From Lachnospiraceae bacterium UBA3821 (lineage in GTDB: Bacteria > Bacillota > Clostridia > Lachnospirales > Lachnospiraceae), in contig DFDT01000158.1 in assembly GCA_002368865.1 (NCBI GenBank), positions 522 through 11,328 on the forward strand: a stretch of 10,807 bases of DNA, written 5' to 3'. Below are positions 1 through 6,968 of the stretch, piece by piece (position 1 is the stretch's first letter; each line of letters opens with the position of its first letter). The notes below the pieces were generated by a model. The model did not search any database and had not been told where the DNA came from. It saw only the letters and a program-made list of their open reading frames with translations. Made by a program: the position numbers and the translations under genes.

Positions 1-710
1 CCAAGTGCTTCATCACCAACGGTAAAGAGGCAGACGTGTATGTGATCTTCGCTGTGACCGGGAAGGTGGAGAAGAGAGGCAAGATGTTAAAAGAGATTTC
101 CGCGTTTATCGTGGAGAAGGGTACCCCCGGATTTACTTTCGGTACCAAGGAAAATAAGATGGGTATCCGCGGTTCGGCTACCTATGAGTTGATCTTCACC
201 GACTGCCGCATCCCCAAGGAGAATCTGCTGGGTCAGAGAGGCAAGGGCTTCAATATCGCAATGCACACGCTGGACGGCGGCCGTATCGGTATTGCTGCAC
301 AGGCGCTGGGTATCGCCGAGGGCGCTTTGGAGAGAACCATCGAATACACCAAAGAGAGAAAGCAGTTTGGCAAGGCAATCGCCGGATTCCAGAATACACA
401 GTTCCAGCTGGCTGACATGGCTACCAAGGTAGAGGCTGCAAAGCTTCTGGTATATCAGGCTGCCATGAAGAAGGCAGAGTACACCAAGAATCCCAAGATT
501 TCCTACTCTGTGGAGGCTGCTATGGCGAAGCTGTATGCGGCAGAGGTTGCCATGGAGGTGACAACCAAGGCGGTTCAGCTGCATGGCGGTTACGGTTATA
601 TCAAGGAATACGAGATTGAGCGTATGATGAGAGATGCCAAGATCACTGAGATCTATGAGGGAACTTCCGAAGTTCAGCGCATGGTCATCTCTGCGAATAT
701 TTTAAAGTAA
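1..710 (+). CDS. bcd: Acyl-CoA dehydrogenase, probably butyryl-CoA dehydrogenase (5' truncated)
   Basis: This is the C-terminal part of a flavin-dependent acyl-CoA dehydrogenase; the gene begins left of the window and codons are in phase from position 3. The first visible residues, KCFITNGKEADVYVIFA, lie in the middle beta domain of the family. The C-terminal helical domain follows, with a YTKERKQFGK motif, LHGGYGY, and the ending IYEGTSEVQRMVI. In this family the glutamate of YEGT (codon 657-659) is the catalytic base that removes the alpha proton of the acyl-CoA. The etfB and etfA genes follow directly, the usual order of clostridial butyrate clusters. There the enzyme reduces crotonyl-CoA to butyryl-CoA in a cytoplasmic complex with Etf. 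The family call is firm. The substrate (butyryl versus another short chain) is inferred from context. Confidence 0.93.
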   Translation, partial: KCFITNGKEADVYVIFAVTGKVEKRGKMLKEISAFIVEKGTPGFTFGTKENKMGIRGSATYELIFTDCRIPKENLLGQRGKGFNIAMHTLDGGRIGIAAQALGIAEGALERTIEYTKERKQFGKAIAGFQNTQFQLADMATKVEAAKLLVYQAAMKKAEYTKNPKISYSVEAAMAKLYAAEVAMEVTTKAVQLHGGYGYIKEYEIERMMRDAKITEIYEGTSEVQRMVISANILK

Positions 711-729
711 ACAGGGGAGGGAAAAAGAC

Positions 730-1515
730 GTGAAAGTTATCGTTTGTGTAAAGCAGGTTCCCGATACAAAGGGCGGTGTAAAATTTAACGCCGACGGAAC
801 ATTGGACAGAGCGGCAATGCTTGCCATCATGAATCCGGATGACAAGGCAGGACTTGAGGCTGCACTCAGATTAAAAGATCAATACGGCGCAGAGGTTACG
901 GTGCTTACCATGGGACTTCCCAAGGCAGCCGATGTATTGAAAGAGGCGATCGCTATGGGCGCTGACAAGGGTATCCTTGTGACAGACAGAGTGCTGGGCG
1001 GTGCAGATACCTGGGCTACTTCCACGACCATCGCAGGCGCGATCCGGAATCTGGAGTATGACCTGATCATCACCGGGCGTCAGGCAATCGACGGAGACAC
1101 CGCACAGGTTGGTCCTCAGATCGCGGAGCATCTGGGAATTCCGGTGATCTCCTATGCGCAGGACATCAAGATTGACGGGGACAAGGTGATCGTACAGCGT
1201 CAGTATGATGACAGATATCATATGTTGGAGGCAAAGATGCCCTGCCTGATCACGGCGCTTTCCGAACTGAATGAGCCCAGATATATGACTCCCGGCGGAA
1301 TCTTTGACGCATGTGCGGCAGAGATCACAACCTGGGGCAGAGCGGATCTGAAGGATGTGGATGACTCCAACTTAGGTTTGAAGGGTTCGCCCACCAAGAT
1401 CGCAAAGGCATCCGATAAAGTACGTAAGGGTGCCGGTGAGAAGGTTGTTCCCGAATCACCTGAGGATGCAGTGAGCTTCATTGCGGACAAATTGGCCGAG
1501 AAACATATTATCTAG
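730..1515 (+). CDS. etfB: Electron transfer flavoprotein, beta subunit
   Basis: The gene encodes a 261-residue EtfB, the normal length for the family. It starts at a GTG codon behind an AGGGGAGGG ribosome binding site (712-720), 19 bases after the dehydrogenase gene. Visible family signatures are the N-terminal VIVCVKQVPDT strand, the NPDDKAGLEAAL helix, and TGRQAIDGDTAQVGP, the nucleotide-binding loop. The protein pairs with EtfA in the cytoplasm and passes electrons between NADH, the dehydrogenase and ferredoxin. In butyrate-forming clostridia the Bcd-EtfBA complex is electron-bifurcating, coupling crotonyl-CoA reduction to ferredoxin reduction. The intact TGRQAIDGDTAQVGP loop and the bcd linkage fit that class, but bifurcation is inferred from family knowledge. 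A 13-bp tandem duplication covers the last codons and stop. Confidence 0.96.
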   Translation: MKVIVCVKQVPDTKGGVKFNADGTLDRAAMLAIMNPDDKAGLEAALRLKDQYGAEVTVLTMGLPKAADVLKEAIAMGADKGILVTDRVLGGADTWATSTTIAGAIRNLEYDLIITGRQAIDGDTAQVGPQIAEHLGIPVISYAQDIKIDGDKVIVQRQYDDRYHMLEAKMPCLITALSELNEPRYMTPGGIFDACAAEITTWGRADLKDVDDSNLGLKGSPTKIAKASDKVRKGAGEKVVPESPEDAVSFIADKLAEKHII

Positions 1516-1529
1516 GCACATTATCTAGG
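1504..1529 (+). repeat. 13-bp tandem duplication over the etfB stop codon
   Basis: CATATTATCTAGG (1504-1516) is followed immediately by CACATTATCTAGG (1517-1529), 12 of 13 bases identical. Each copy spells His-Ile-Ile-stop followed by G. The first copy provides the real end of etfB. The second is out of frame with etfB, and its TAGG forms part of the TAGGAGG ribosome binding site of etfA. Confidence 0.85.
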
Positions 1530-1541
1530 AGGAATAAAAAG

Positions 1542-2591
1542 ATGAATTTAGAAGAATATAAGGGCGTATATGTCTTTGCTCAGCAGGTAGACAATCAGTT
1601 GTCCAGCATCTCTTTTGAACTGCTGGGTAAGGCAAAAGAGCTTGCGGCAGATCTGAAGGAGCAGGTGACCGCAGTTCTGATCGGTTATAAAGTAAAGGAT
1701 CTGGCGGATCAGTTGGCGGAGTATGGTGCGGACAAGGTGATCGTTGTGGACGATCCCGAGCTTGAGACTTACAGAACCGAGCCTTATGCGCATGCATTGG
1801 CATCTGTGATCAACCAGTACAAACCCGACATTATGCTGGTGGGTGCTACCGCCATCGGCCGTGATCTGGGGCCTACCGTTTCCGCGAGAGTGGCAACCGG
1901 ACTGACCGCAGACTGTACCAAGCTGGATATCGGTGATTTTCCGCTGGTGGCAATTCCTGGTAAAGAAGCAGAGCAGAAGCATAATCAGCTGCTCATGACC
2001 CGTCCCGCATTCGGCGGCAACACCATTGCAACCATCGCGTGCCCGGACAACCGTCCCCAGATGGCTACCGTTCGTCCCGGCGTAATGCAGAAGATTGAGC
2101 CCATCAAAGGTGCGAAGGCTGTGGTGGAGGAGTACAATCCCGGATTTACTCCCAACAACAAATATGTGACCATCAAGGAAGTGGTGAAGGCTGTTTCCGA
2201 TGTGGCAGATATCATGGATGCAAAGATCCTGGTATCCGGCGGTCGTGGCGTCGGTTCCGCAGAGAACTTCAAGCTTCTGGAGGATCTGGCAGAGGCACTG
2301 GGCGGACAGGTGAGCTGCTCCCGTGCGGTGGTGGACTCCGGCTGGAAGCCCAAGGATCTGCAGGTAGGTCAGACCGGTAAGACCGTAAGACCTCAGCTTT
2401 ACTTCGCAATCGGTATCTCCGGCGCCATCCAGCATGTTGCTGGTATGGAGGAGTCCGACCTGATCATTGCAATCAACAAAGATGAGGATGCACCGATCTT
2501 TGATGTGGCTGACTACGGTATCGTAGGCGATCTGAACAAGATCGTGCCTCAGCTGACCGAGAAGATCAAAGCGATGAAGGCTGCGAAATAA
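1542..2591 (+). CDS. etfA: Electron transfer flavoprotein, alpha subunit
   Basis: The gene encodes a 349-residue EtfA. The ATG is preceded by a perfect TAGGAGG site (1527-1533) and lies 26 bases after etfB. The N-terminal half is the Rossmann-like Etf domain shared with EtfB. The C-terminal FAD domain starts near residue 231 with VSGGRGVGSAENF. It continues with CSRAVVDSGW, QVGQTGKTVRPQLYFAIGISGA and INKDEDAPIFDVADYGIVGD, all standard FAD contacts of the family. No extra N-terminal ferredoxin-like CxxC cluster is seen, unlike some EtfA fusions. The protein forms the heterodimer with EtfB that serves the upstream dehydrogenase. A promoter-like TTGCAA/TATAAT pair and a strong hairpin terminator follow the stop, so this is probably the last gene of its operon. 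Confidence 0.96.
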   Translation: MNLEEYKGVYVFAQQVDNQLSSISFELLGKAKELAADLKEQVTAVLIGYKVKDLADQLAEYGADKVIVVDDPELETYRTEPYAHALASVINQYKPDIMLVGATAIGRDLGPTVSARVATGLTADCTKLDIGDFPLVAIPGKEAEQKHNQLLMTRPAFGGNTIATIACPDNRPQMATVRPGVMQKIEPIKGAKAVVEEYNPGFTPNNKYVTIKEVVKAVSDVADIMDAKILVSGGRGVGSAENFKLLEDLAEALGGQVSCSRAVVDSGWKPKDLQVGQTGKTVRPQLYFAIGISGAIQHVAGMEESDLIIAINKDEDAPIFDVADYGIVGDLNKIVPQLTEKIKAMKAAK

Positions 2592-2602
2592 GCGTGGCGG
2601 AA

Positions 2603-2630
2603 TTGCAAAAGCGTAAATAGATGGTATAAT
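2603..2630 (+). promoter_or_regulatory. Promoter for the YkgJ-like gene
   Basis: TTGCAA (2603-2608) and a perfect TATAAT (2625-2630) are separated by 16 bases. TGG directly before the -10 gives an extended -10 element. The expected transcription start, near 2637, falls inside the 5' arm of the terminator hairpin that ends the etf operon. Confidence 0.65.
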
Positions 2631-2633
2631 CAG

Positions 2634-2659
2634 AGGGAGGGCGAAAGCTCTCCCTTTTT
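2634..2659 (+). terminator. Intrinsic terminator of the bcd-etfBA operon
   Basis: AGGGAGGGC (2634-2642) pairs with GCTCTCCCT (2647-2655) through 9 base pairs including one G-U, closed by a GAAA tetraloop. A run of five T residues (2655-2659) follows. It lies 43 bases after the etfA stop and fits a Rho-independent terminator. Confidence 0.85.
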
Positions 2660-2660
2660 G

Positions 2661-2667
2661 AAGGAGG
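2661..2667 (+). promoter_or_regulatory. Ribosome binding site of the YkgJ-like gene
   Basis: AAGGAGG sits 5 bases before the ATG at 2673 and fixes that start. It excludes an in-frame TTG at 2658, which lies inside the terminator T-run, and an out-of-frame ATG at 2668. Confidence 0.75.
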
Positions 2668-2672
2668 ATGGG

Positions 2673-3371
2673 ATGAAACGAAACGTGTCGCTTTCGGAGA
2701 TTTCCGACGGAAAATTATATACGGAAAATGACATGGTGAAGGCGGATTGCCGGGGCTGTGCGGGCTGCAGCGACTGCTGTAGGGAAATGGGAGAGTCCAT
2801 TATCCTGGATCCGTATGATGCGTTTCGGCTCTCGGTGGGACTGAAAAGGCCGTTTGCCAGCTTTCTGGAGCGGGAAGTGGAGCTGCACGTGGTGGACGGA
2901 GTAATCCTGCCGAATCTGAAGATGGCGGGGGCGGGAGAGGCGTGCGCTTTCCTGAATGAACAGGGTAGATGCAGCATTCATCCGCATCGACCGGGCATCT
3001 GCAGGATCTTTCCCCTGGGGCGGTACTATGAGAACGGTACCTTCCGATATTTTTTGCAGACAGGGGAATGCAAAGCGGCACATTCCAAAGTCAAGGTGAG
3101 CAAATGGATCGACACGCCCGACCAGAAGCAAAACAGAGAGTTTGTGACGAGATGGCATTACCTGTTGAAGGAAGTGGAGGAACTGGCTGCGCAGTCGGAT
3201 GATGAAACGGTCAAAAAGCTGAATCTTGCGCTGCTGCAAATATTCTATCTGGCGGAATACCCGGCGGATGAGGCCGCAGCCGAAGAACAGAATTTACAAC
3301 AAAAGTTTGATTTTTATAAACATTTTAAACAATGTGAACAAAACTACCGAAATCTTTTTATTGCAAAATAA
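2673..3371 (+). CDS. YkgJ-family cysteine cluster protein
   Basis: This is a 232-residue cytoplasmic protein with no signal peptide or membrane segment. Near the N-terminus it has C26-x2-C29-x2-C32-x2-C35-C36. A second group follows: C91, C100, and C110 in the segment GRCSIHPHRPGICRIFP. The pattern CxxCxxCC followed by C-x-HxxRPxxCRxFP is typical of the YkgJ/UPF0153 family, whose cysteines are thought to hold a zinc or iron-sulfur cluster. The molecular function of the family is not known to me. The C-terminal 70 residues are helical and charged with no recognisable domain. The gene has its own promoter overlapping the etfA terminator. No terminator separates it from the following diguanylate cyclase gene, so partial co-transcription is possible, although that gene also has a promoter-like sequence. 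Confidence 0.85.
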   Translation: MKRNVSLSEISDGKLYTENDMVKADCRGCAGCSDCCREMGESIILDPYDAFRLSVGLKRPFASFLEREVELHVVDGVILPNLKMAGAGEACAFLNEQGRCSIHPHRPGICRIFPLGRYYENGTFRYFLQTGECKAAHSKVKVSKWIDTPDQKQNREFVTRWHYLLKEVEELAAQSDDETVKKLNLALLQIFYLAEYPADEAAAEEQNLQQKFDFYKHFKQCEQNYRNLFIAK

Positions 3372-3389
3372 AATACCGTATAGTAAAAT
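3361..3389 (+). promoter_or_regulatory. Probable promoter of the c-di-GMP operon
   Basis: TTGCAA (3361-3366) and TAAAAT (3384-3389) are 17 bases apart. The -35 box overlaps the last codons of the preceding gene. The surrounding DNA is markedly AT-rich, as expected of a promoter. The downstream gene starts at 3423 behind AGGAG (3409-3413). Confidence 0.5.
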
Positions 3390-3422
3390 ATTGATATATA
3401 TACTTAGCAGGAGTTATCTGGT

Positions 3423-5165
3423 ATGGATAGCAAGAATGTCTACGAAGTGAAAATCAATAAAAATACCTATGATGTGATTTCGGCGGACACGGCTTTTTAT
3501 GCGTTTATGGGCGACAGATTGTATGAGCAGATCATCACTCTGGTTGCACCTGAGGATGCAAAGCGTTTGCCGGAGTACATCCGTGCCGGCAAGAGTCAGA
3601 TCGTTTCCTTGCGGGAAAAGGATGGAAGTCTGATCAAGTGTATTGCGGCTTTTAAAAATCTGGATGATTCGTTGGTAGATATCCGTTTTCTGCTTGTGGA
3701 CAATGTTGCGGATTGGGAGCAGCAGGTTCACAGCCAGATCAATAAGAAGAACGATATTCTCGGTTTGTACGGAGATTATTATTTTGAATATGATGTTGAG
3801 ACCGGACAGGTGCGGATCTATGCGGCGGAGCGGTTTGAGCAGAATATGAGTACATTCACACTGGAAGAGTTCTCAGAGCATCTCATGGAACGTGCGGATG
3901 AGAAGAATGAGGAGAATGTCAAGAATCTGATCGCAGCACTCCAAAACGGAAAAGAGCGGTTTGCCATCAATATCGCTGGAGATATTCTGGACCTCAAGGA
4001 GACCGCGTATACTTTGTTTAAGGGAGTCTCCCATTATGAGGACGGCAGGTATACGTATGCCACCGGATATGTGCATTTCTGGAATGAGCGTTCTACGGAT
4101 TCCGTAGAGACAAAGCGTGCACTGGAGAGAGATTATCTGACAGGAGTTCTCACGAAGGCTGAGATCACTAATTTTGCGATCAATACCGTGGATGTCAAGA
4201 AGGTGAACAATGTGACCCTTGCCATCATCGATATTGACTATTTCAAAAAAGTAAATGATGTCTACGGACATATGATGGGAGACGAGGTACTCAAGCGGGT
4301 AGCGGCCACGATCCGGAATGAAGTGCGCGACGAGGGAATCGTCGGCAGGTTCGGCGGAGATGAGTTCCTGGTTCTTTTTTATAATGCATATGACATGGAA
4401 AATATGCGGGAGAGACTGCGCAGCATCAAGAACAGTGTGGCATCCTGTTTCGTGAAAACGGAGAATGGGGAGGATATCTCCATTACGCTGTCCATCGGTT
4501 GTGCCGCTTATCCCAAGGATGCGGATAATTATGAAGATCTGTTTTTCCTGGCGGACTCCGCGTTGTACCGCGCAAAGGAAAAAGGGCGGAACCGGTATAT
4601 TATATACAATAAAGAGAAACATGGCACGATAGATGACCTCAAAAACAACAAGATGTCCGTGAATACTCTGAACAGCAGAGGAAATATGTCCGTTGCGGAG
4701 CTGGTGTGTGCGATGCAGGATACGGTTTACACGGGTCAGGACTATCCGTTGGACAAACTGTTGGACGATATTGCACTGAATCTGAATATCCAGAGAGTCA
4801 TGCTTTATGCCGGACATCCCAGAAGGCTGGTGGGCATGGCGGGCGCAAACAGACTTTCCCGTGAGGTTGTGGATACGACGAAGGAATATGTGGATGCACC
4901 TGCGCTGGCAAAACTCTATGAGGCTGTGCAGATCGTTGCGATTGATAACATCAGACGGTTTGAAACCACGAGCCCGACCTTATATGAACAATTGCAGAAG
5001 CAGGGGATCATGTCCTTTTTGCATGTGAAATTTAAAGATAAAAACGGCGTGGATGCCGTCTTAAGTCTGGAATACATTAAGAGTACCATGTCATGGAATC
5101 GTACCCATTTTCCGTATTACAGACTTTTGGCAAAGGCTTTGTCAGAGTATGATCTGGGCAGATGA
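3423..5165 (+). CDS. Diguanylate cyclase with PAS-like and GAF-like regions
   Basis: This 580-residue soluble protein would make cyclic di-GMP from two GTP. Residues about 1-105 and 115-225 look like two PAS-type sensor folds (inferred from pattern, with no diagnostic cofactor residue seen). The GGDEF domain spans about 235-398: DYLTGVL at 237-243, metal-binding DID at 270-272, the active-site loop GGDEF at 311-315, and SIGCA followed by ADSALYRAKEKGRNRY. All catalytic residues are present. The inhibitory I-site, normally RxxD just before the active loop, reads R302-D-E-G305, so its aspartate is missing. Residues about 422-575 resemble a GAF domain, an unusual position C-terminal to GGDEF. 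No transmembrane segment is visible, so the input signal is probably cytoplasmic. PilZ and HD-GYP genes follow on the same strand. The catalytic call is strong; the flanking domain names are tentative. Confidence 0.92.
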   Translation: MDSKNVYEVKINKNTYDVISADTAFYAFMGDRLYEQIITLVAPEDAKRLPEYIRAGKSQIVSLREKDGSLIKCIAAFKNLDDSLVDIRFLLVDNVADWEQQVHSQINKKNDILGLYGDYYFEYDVETGQVRIYAAERFEQNMSTFTLEEFSEHLMERADEKNEENVKNLIAALQNGKERFAINIAGDILDLKETAYTLFKGVSHYEDGRYTYATGYVHFWNERSTDSVETKRALERDYLTGVLTKAEITNFAINTVDVKKVNNVTLAIIDIDYFKKVNDVYGHMMGDEVLKRVAATIRNEVRDEGIVGRFGGDEFLVLFYNAYDMENMRERLRSIKNSVASCFVKTENGEDISITLSIGCAAYPKDADNYEDLFFLADSALYRAKEKGRNRYIIYNKEKHGTIDDLKNNKMSVNTLNSRGNMSVAELVCAMQDTVYTGQDYPLDKLLDDIALNLNIQRVMLYAGHPRRLVGMAGANRLSREVVDTTKEYVDAPALAKLYEAVQIVAIDNIRRFETTSPTLYEQLQKQGIMSFLHVKFKDKNGVDAVLSLEYIKSTMSWNRTHFPYYRLLAKALSEYDLGR

Positions 5166-5210
5166 GAGCAGGGATTTCGGTGTAATATCACAGGGCAATC
5201 TGGGATATGC

Positions 5211-5216
5211 GGGAGG
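5211..5216 (+). promoter_or_regulatory. Ribosome binding site deciding the PilZ gene start
   Basis: GGGAGG lies 5 bases before the ATG at 5222. The in-frame ATG at 5207 overlaps no comparable site upstream, so 5222 is preferred. Confidence 0.7.
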
Positions 5217-5221
5217 CAGAA

Positions 5222-5782
5222 ATGGGATTGCATGAGGATTTGAAAAATTGCAGGATTGTGATCCGGGATGTGGAGACCGGCAGGACGATCGCGGACACAA
5301 CGATCCTCACATATGATGAGCAGAGTGATATGATCCGGGTGTCAACGAAAGGTATTTTTCTGGAAAAGGGAATGAAGATCAGCGTTTTGATCTTCAGTAA
5401 GTCCGGATTGTTTGAGAACCAGGGAACGGTAGGGGAACGGGAACAGGAGGACACGCTGATCACGCTGTATGAAGGGGTTGCAAGAAACGATCGGCACGCG
5501 GTACGCTACCGGGTCAACATACAGGGACAGGTTGACCGGATCACGAGATCTTCGGTGGGAAAAATAGATGAATTGATTGCTATTACGGTACTCAATATGA
5601 GTTCCATCGGTTTGTTGATACAGGCGCCGGCGGGAAAGATCCGGGAGAAGGATGTGATCCGCTTTTCGGCTGTGTCCAAGGGGCAGCGGCTTGTGATCAC
5701 TGCGGAAGCAATGCGGGTCGCAGGCGCGGAGAATGAGATGGAAAATATCGGTTGCAGCATACAATTGGTAAATTTGGGATAG
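5222..5782 (+). CDS. PilZ-domain protein, probable c-di-GMP receptor
   Basis: This is a 186-residue soluble protein. Residues about 1-85 form a beta-rich N-terminal region resembling the YcgR-N type partner domain. The PilZ domain follows. It shows the two c-di-GMP-binding motifs: RxxxR as R91-H-A-V-R95, and [D/N]xSxxG as N125-M-S-S-I-G130. With both motifs intact, binding of c-di-GMP is likely. In YcgR-like proteins such receptors act on the flagellar motor or exopolysaccharide machinery, but no flagellar or polysaccharide gene is in the window, so the target is unknown. The gene starts 56 bases after the cyclase gene and ends 28 bases before the HD-GYP gene, consistent with one operon. The ATG at 5207 would add five residues but has no good ribosome binding site. 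Confidence 0.85.
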   Translation: MGLHEDLKNCRIVIRDVETGRTIADTTILTYDEQSDMIRVSTKGIFLEKGMKISVLIFSKSGLFENQGTVGEREQEDTLITLYEGVARNDRHAVRYRVNIQGQVDRITRSSVGKIDELIAITVLNMSSIGLLIQAPAGKIREKDVIRFSAVSKGQRLVITAEAMRVAGAENEMENIGCSIQLVNLG

Positions 5783-5797
5783 ATGGTTTGCAGTGCC

Positions 5798-5805
5798 GGG
5801 GAGGG
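5798..5805 (+). promoter_or_regulatory. Ribosome binding site deciding the HD-GYP gene start
   Basis: GGGGAGGG lies 5 bases before a GTG at 5811. The other in-frame GTG, at 5793, lies upstream of this site and has no site of its own, so 5811 is preferred. Confidence 0.7.
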
Positions 5806-5810
5806 ACAAC

Positions 5811-6914
5811 GTGGCAGTTAAGAGAAAAGCAGTGCGGACCAGACAGCTTCATGCTGGAATGAAGATCGATCAGACGATCATGGATAAGTCGGGCAGAGCA
5901 CTGGTCGAAAAGGGATCGCTCCTGGACGATTTTCAGATAGAAGGTTTACTTCGGCATGGTATTATGGAGATTTATATCCGCGAGGGGGAGGAAGACCCGG
6001 AGGAAGAAAAGGAGATCGTAATCCCTCAGGCGGTGCAGAACACGATTGAAAAGGTGCGTGTACCTGACCGGGCGAGAGTGCAGCTCACGGAGAGCGTGAA
6101 AAAACGTGTCAGTGAGGGAATTCAGTTTTTGTACAGCAACACAGAGGATTCCAATTTTGCGGAGGCTTCGAACAATGTTGCGGGAGAGCTGATGAAAGCG
6201 GTGACGGAGAATGATGCCATCGCTGTGGATATCAGTGCACTCAAGGTCAGTGATGAGTATACGTTCAAGCACAGCGTGGATGTGGCTACCATGGCGATGA
6301 TCATCGGGAAGAAACACGGACTTGACGAGGATGCTGTCAGGGAAGTGGGGATTGCGGGTCTTTTGCACGACATGGGCAAGTCCAAGATTCCGAACGAAGT
6401 GTTAAATAAACCTGCCAGACTGACAGATGAAGAGTTTCATCTGATGAAGCAGCATGCGCTGTTTGGTTATCAGATTTTGAAAGAAAAAAATGAATTCAAC
6501 GATAAGATTCTTCTGGGCGTATTGCAGCACCATGAGAAGCTGAACGGCAAGGGATATCCCATGGGAGTTTCCGCGGAGAAGATCCATCTGTATGCAAGGC
6601 TGATCTCCGTGGCGGATATCTATGATGCTCTGGTGACGGAGCGACCTTACAAAAAGGGATTTTCTCAGAGAGATGCCATTGAGATGATCATGGCGATGAC
6701 CGGTGAGCTGGACATTGATGTGATGCGGAGTTTTCTGGGCAGTGTAATCCTGTATCCCGTGGACAGTATTGTCACGCTGAGCAACGGTGAGAAGGCAAAG
6801 GTGGTTTCCAACAGCAAGGACAATGTGCTCCGGCCTACGGTGGTGGGAATCCGTTCCGGCAAGATCTACAATCTGGCCGAGGATATTTCCTGTGCAAGTA
6901 TATTGATACAATAA
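5811..6914 (+). CDS. HD-GYP domain c-di-GMP phosphodiesterase
   Basis: This 367-residue protein would hydrolyse cyclic di-GMP. Residues about 1-120 are a family-typical N-terminal region (LHAGMKIDQTIMDKSG, then KGSLL) followed by an acidic linker, EEDPEEEKE. The HD-GYP domain covers about 145-300: H154 in KHSVDVATMAMII, the metal-binding H186-D187 of LLHDMGK, and H240-H-E-K-L-N-G-K-G-Y-P250, the complete HHExxxGxGYP signature. VADIYDALVTERPYK follows. All residues expected for activity appear intact. The last 50 residues form a small beta domain (PVDSIVTLSNGEKAKVV) common at the end of these proteins. No membrane segment is seen. It is the third gene of the cyclase-PilZ-phosphodiesterase set and ends at a terminator shared with holA. 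The start is GTG. Confidence 0.93.
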   Translation: MAVKRKAVRTRQLHAGMKIDQTIMDKSGRALVEKGSLLDDFQIEGLLRHGIMEIYIREGEEDPEEEKEIVIPQAVQNTIEKVRVPDRARVQLTESVKKRVSEGIQFLYSNTEDSNFAEASNNVAGELMKAVTENDAIAVDISALKVSDEYTFKHSVDVATMAMIIGKKHGLDEDAVREVGIAGLLHDMGKSKIPNEVLNKPARLTDEEFHLMKQHALFGYQILKEKNEFNDKILLGVLQHHEKLNGKGYPMGVSAEKIHLYARLISVADIYDALVTERPYKKGFSQRDAIEMIMAMTGELDIDVMRSFLGSVILYPVDSIVTLSNGEKAKVVSNSKDNVLRPTVVGIRSGKIYNLAEDISCASILIQ

Positions 6915-6937
6915 TGATACAACAGCGATAAGCTATA

Positions 6938-6968
6938 AAAAGCGGAAGGTCATGCGCCTTCCGCTTTT
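6938..6968. terminator. Bidirectional terminator between the HD-GYP gene and holA
   Basis: AAAAGCGGAAGG (6938-6949) is perfectly complementary to CCTTCCGCTTTT (6957-6968) over 12 bp with a 7-base loop. The A-run on one side and T-run on the other make it work in both directions. The holA stop codon (6950-6952 on the minus strand) sits in the loop. Confidence 0.88.

Noticed and set aside
1548..2435. Long open frame on the minus strand opposite etfA
   Set aside because: It lies wholly inside the well-supported etfA gene; its translation is rich in His, Cys and Leu with no family motif, as expected of an antisense shadow.
3372..3422. Possible c-di-GMP riboswitch before the cyclase gene
   Set aside because: The gap is only 51 bases, AT-rich, and lacks the paired stems of GEMM-I or GEMM-II aptamers.
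3873..4817. Long open frame on the minus strand opposite the diguanylate cyclase gene
   Set aside because: The opposite strand carries an intact GGDEF domain; the antisense translation has no recognisable domain.
5166..5221. Internal promoter before the PilZ gene (TGTAATAT near 5181)
   Set aside because: The -10-like sequence has no acceptable -35 hexamer at 16-18 bases, so the gene is better explained as part of the cyclase operon.
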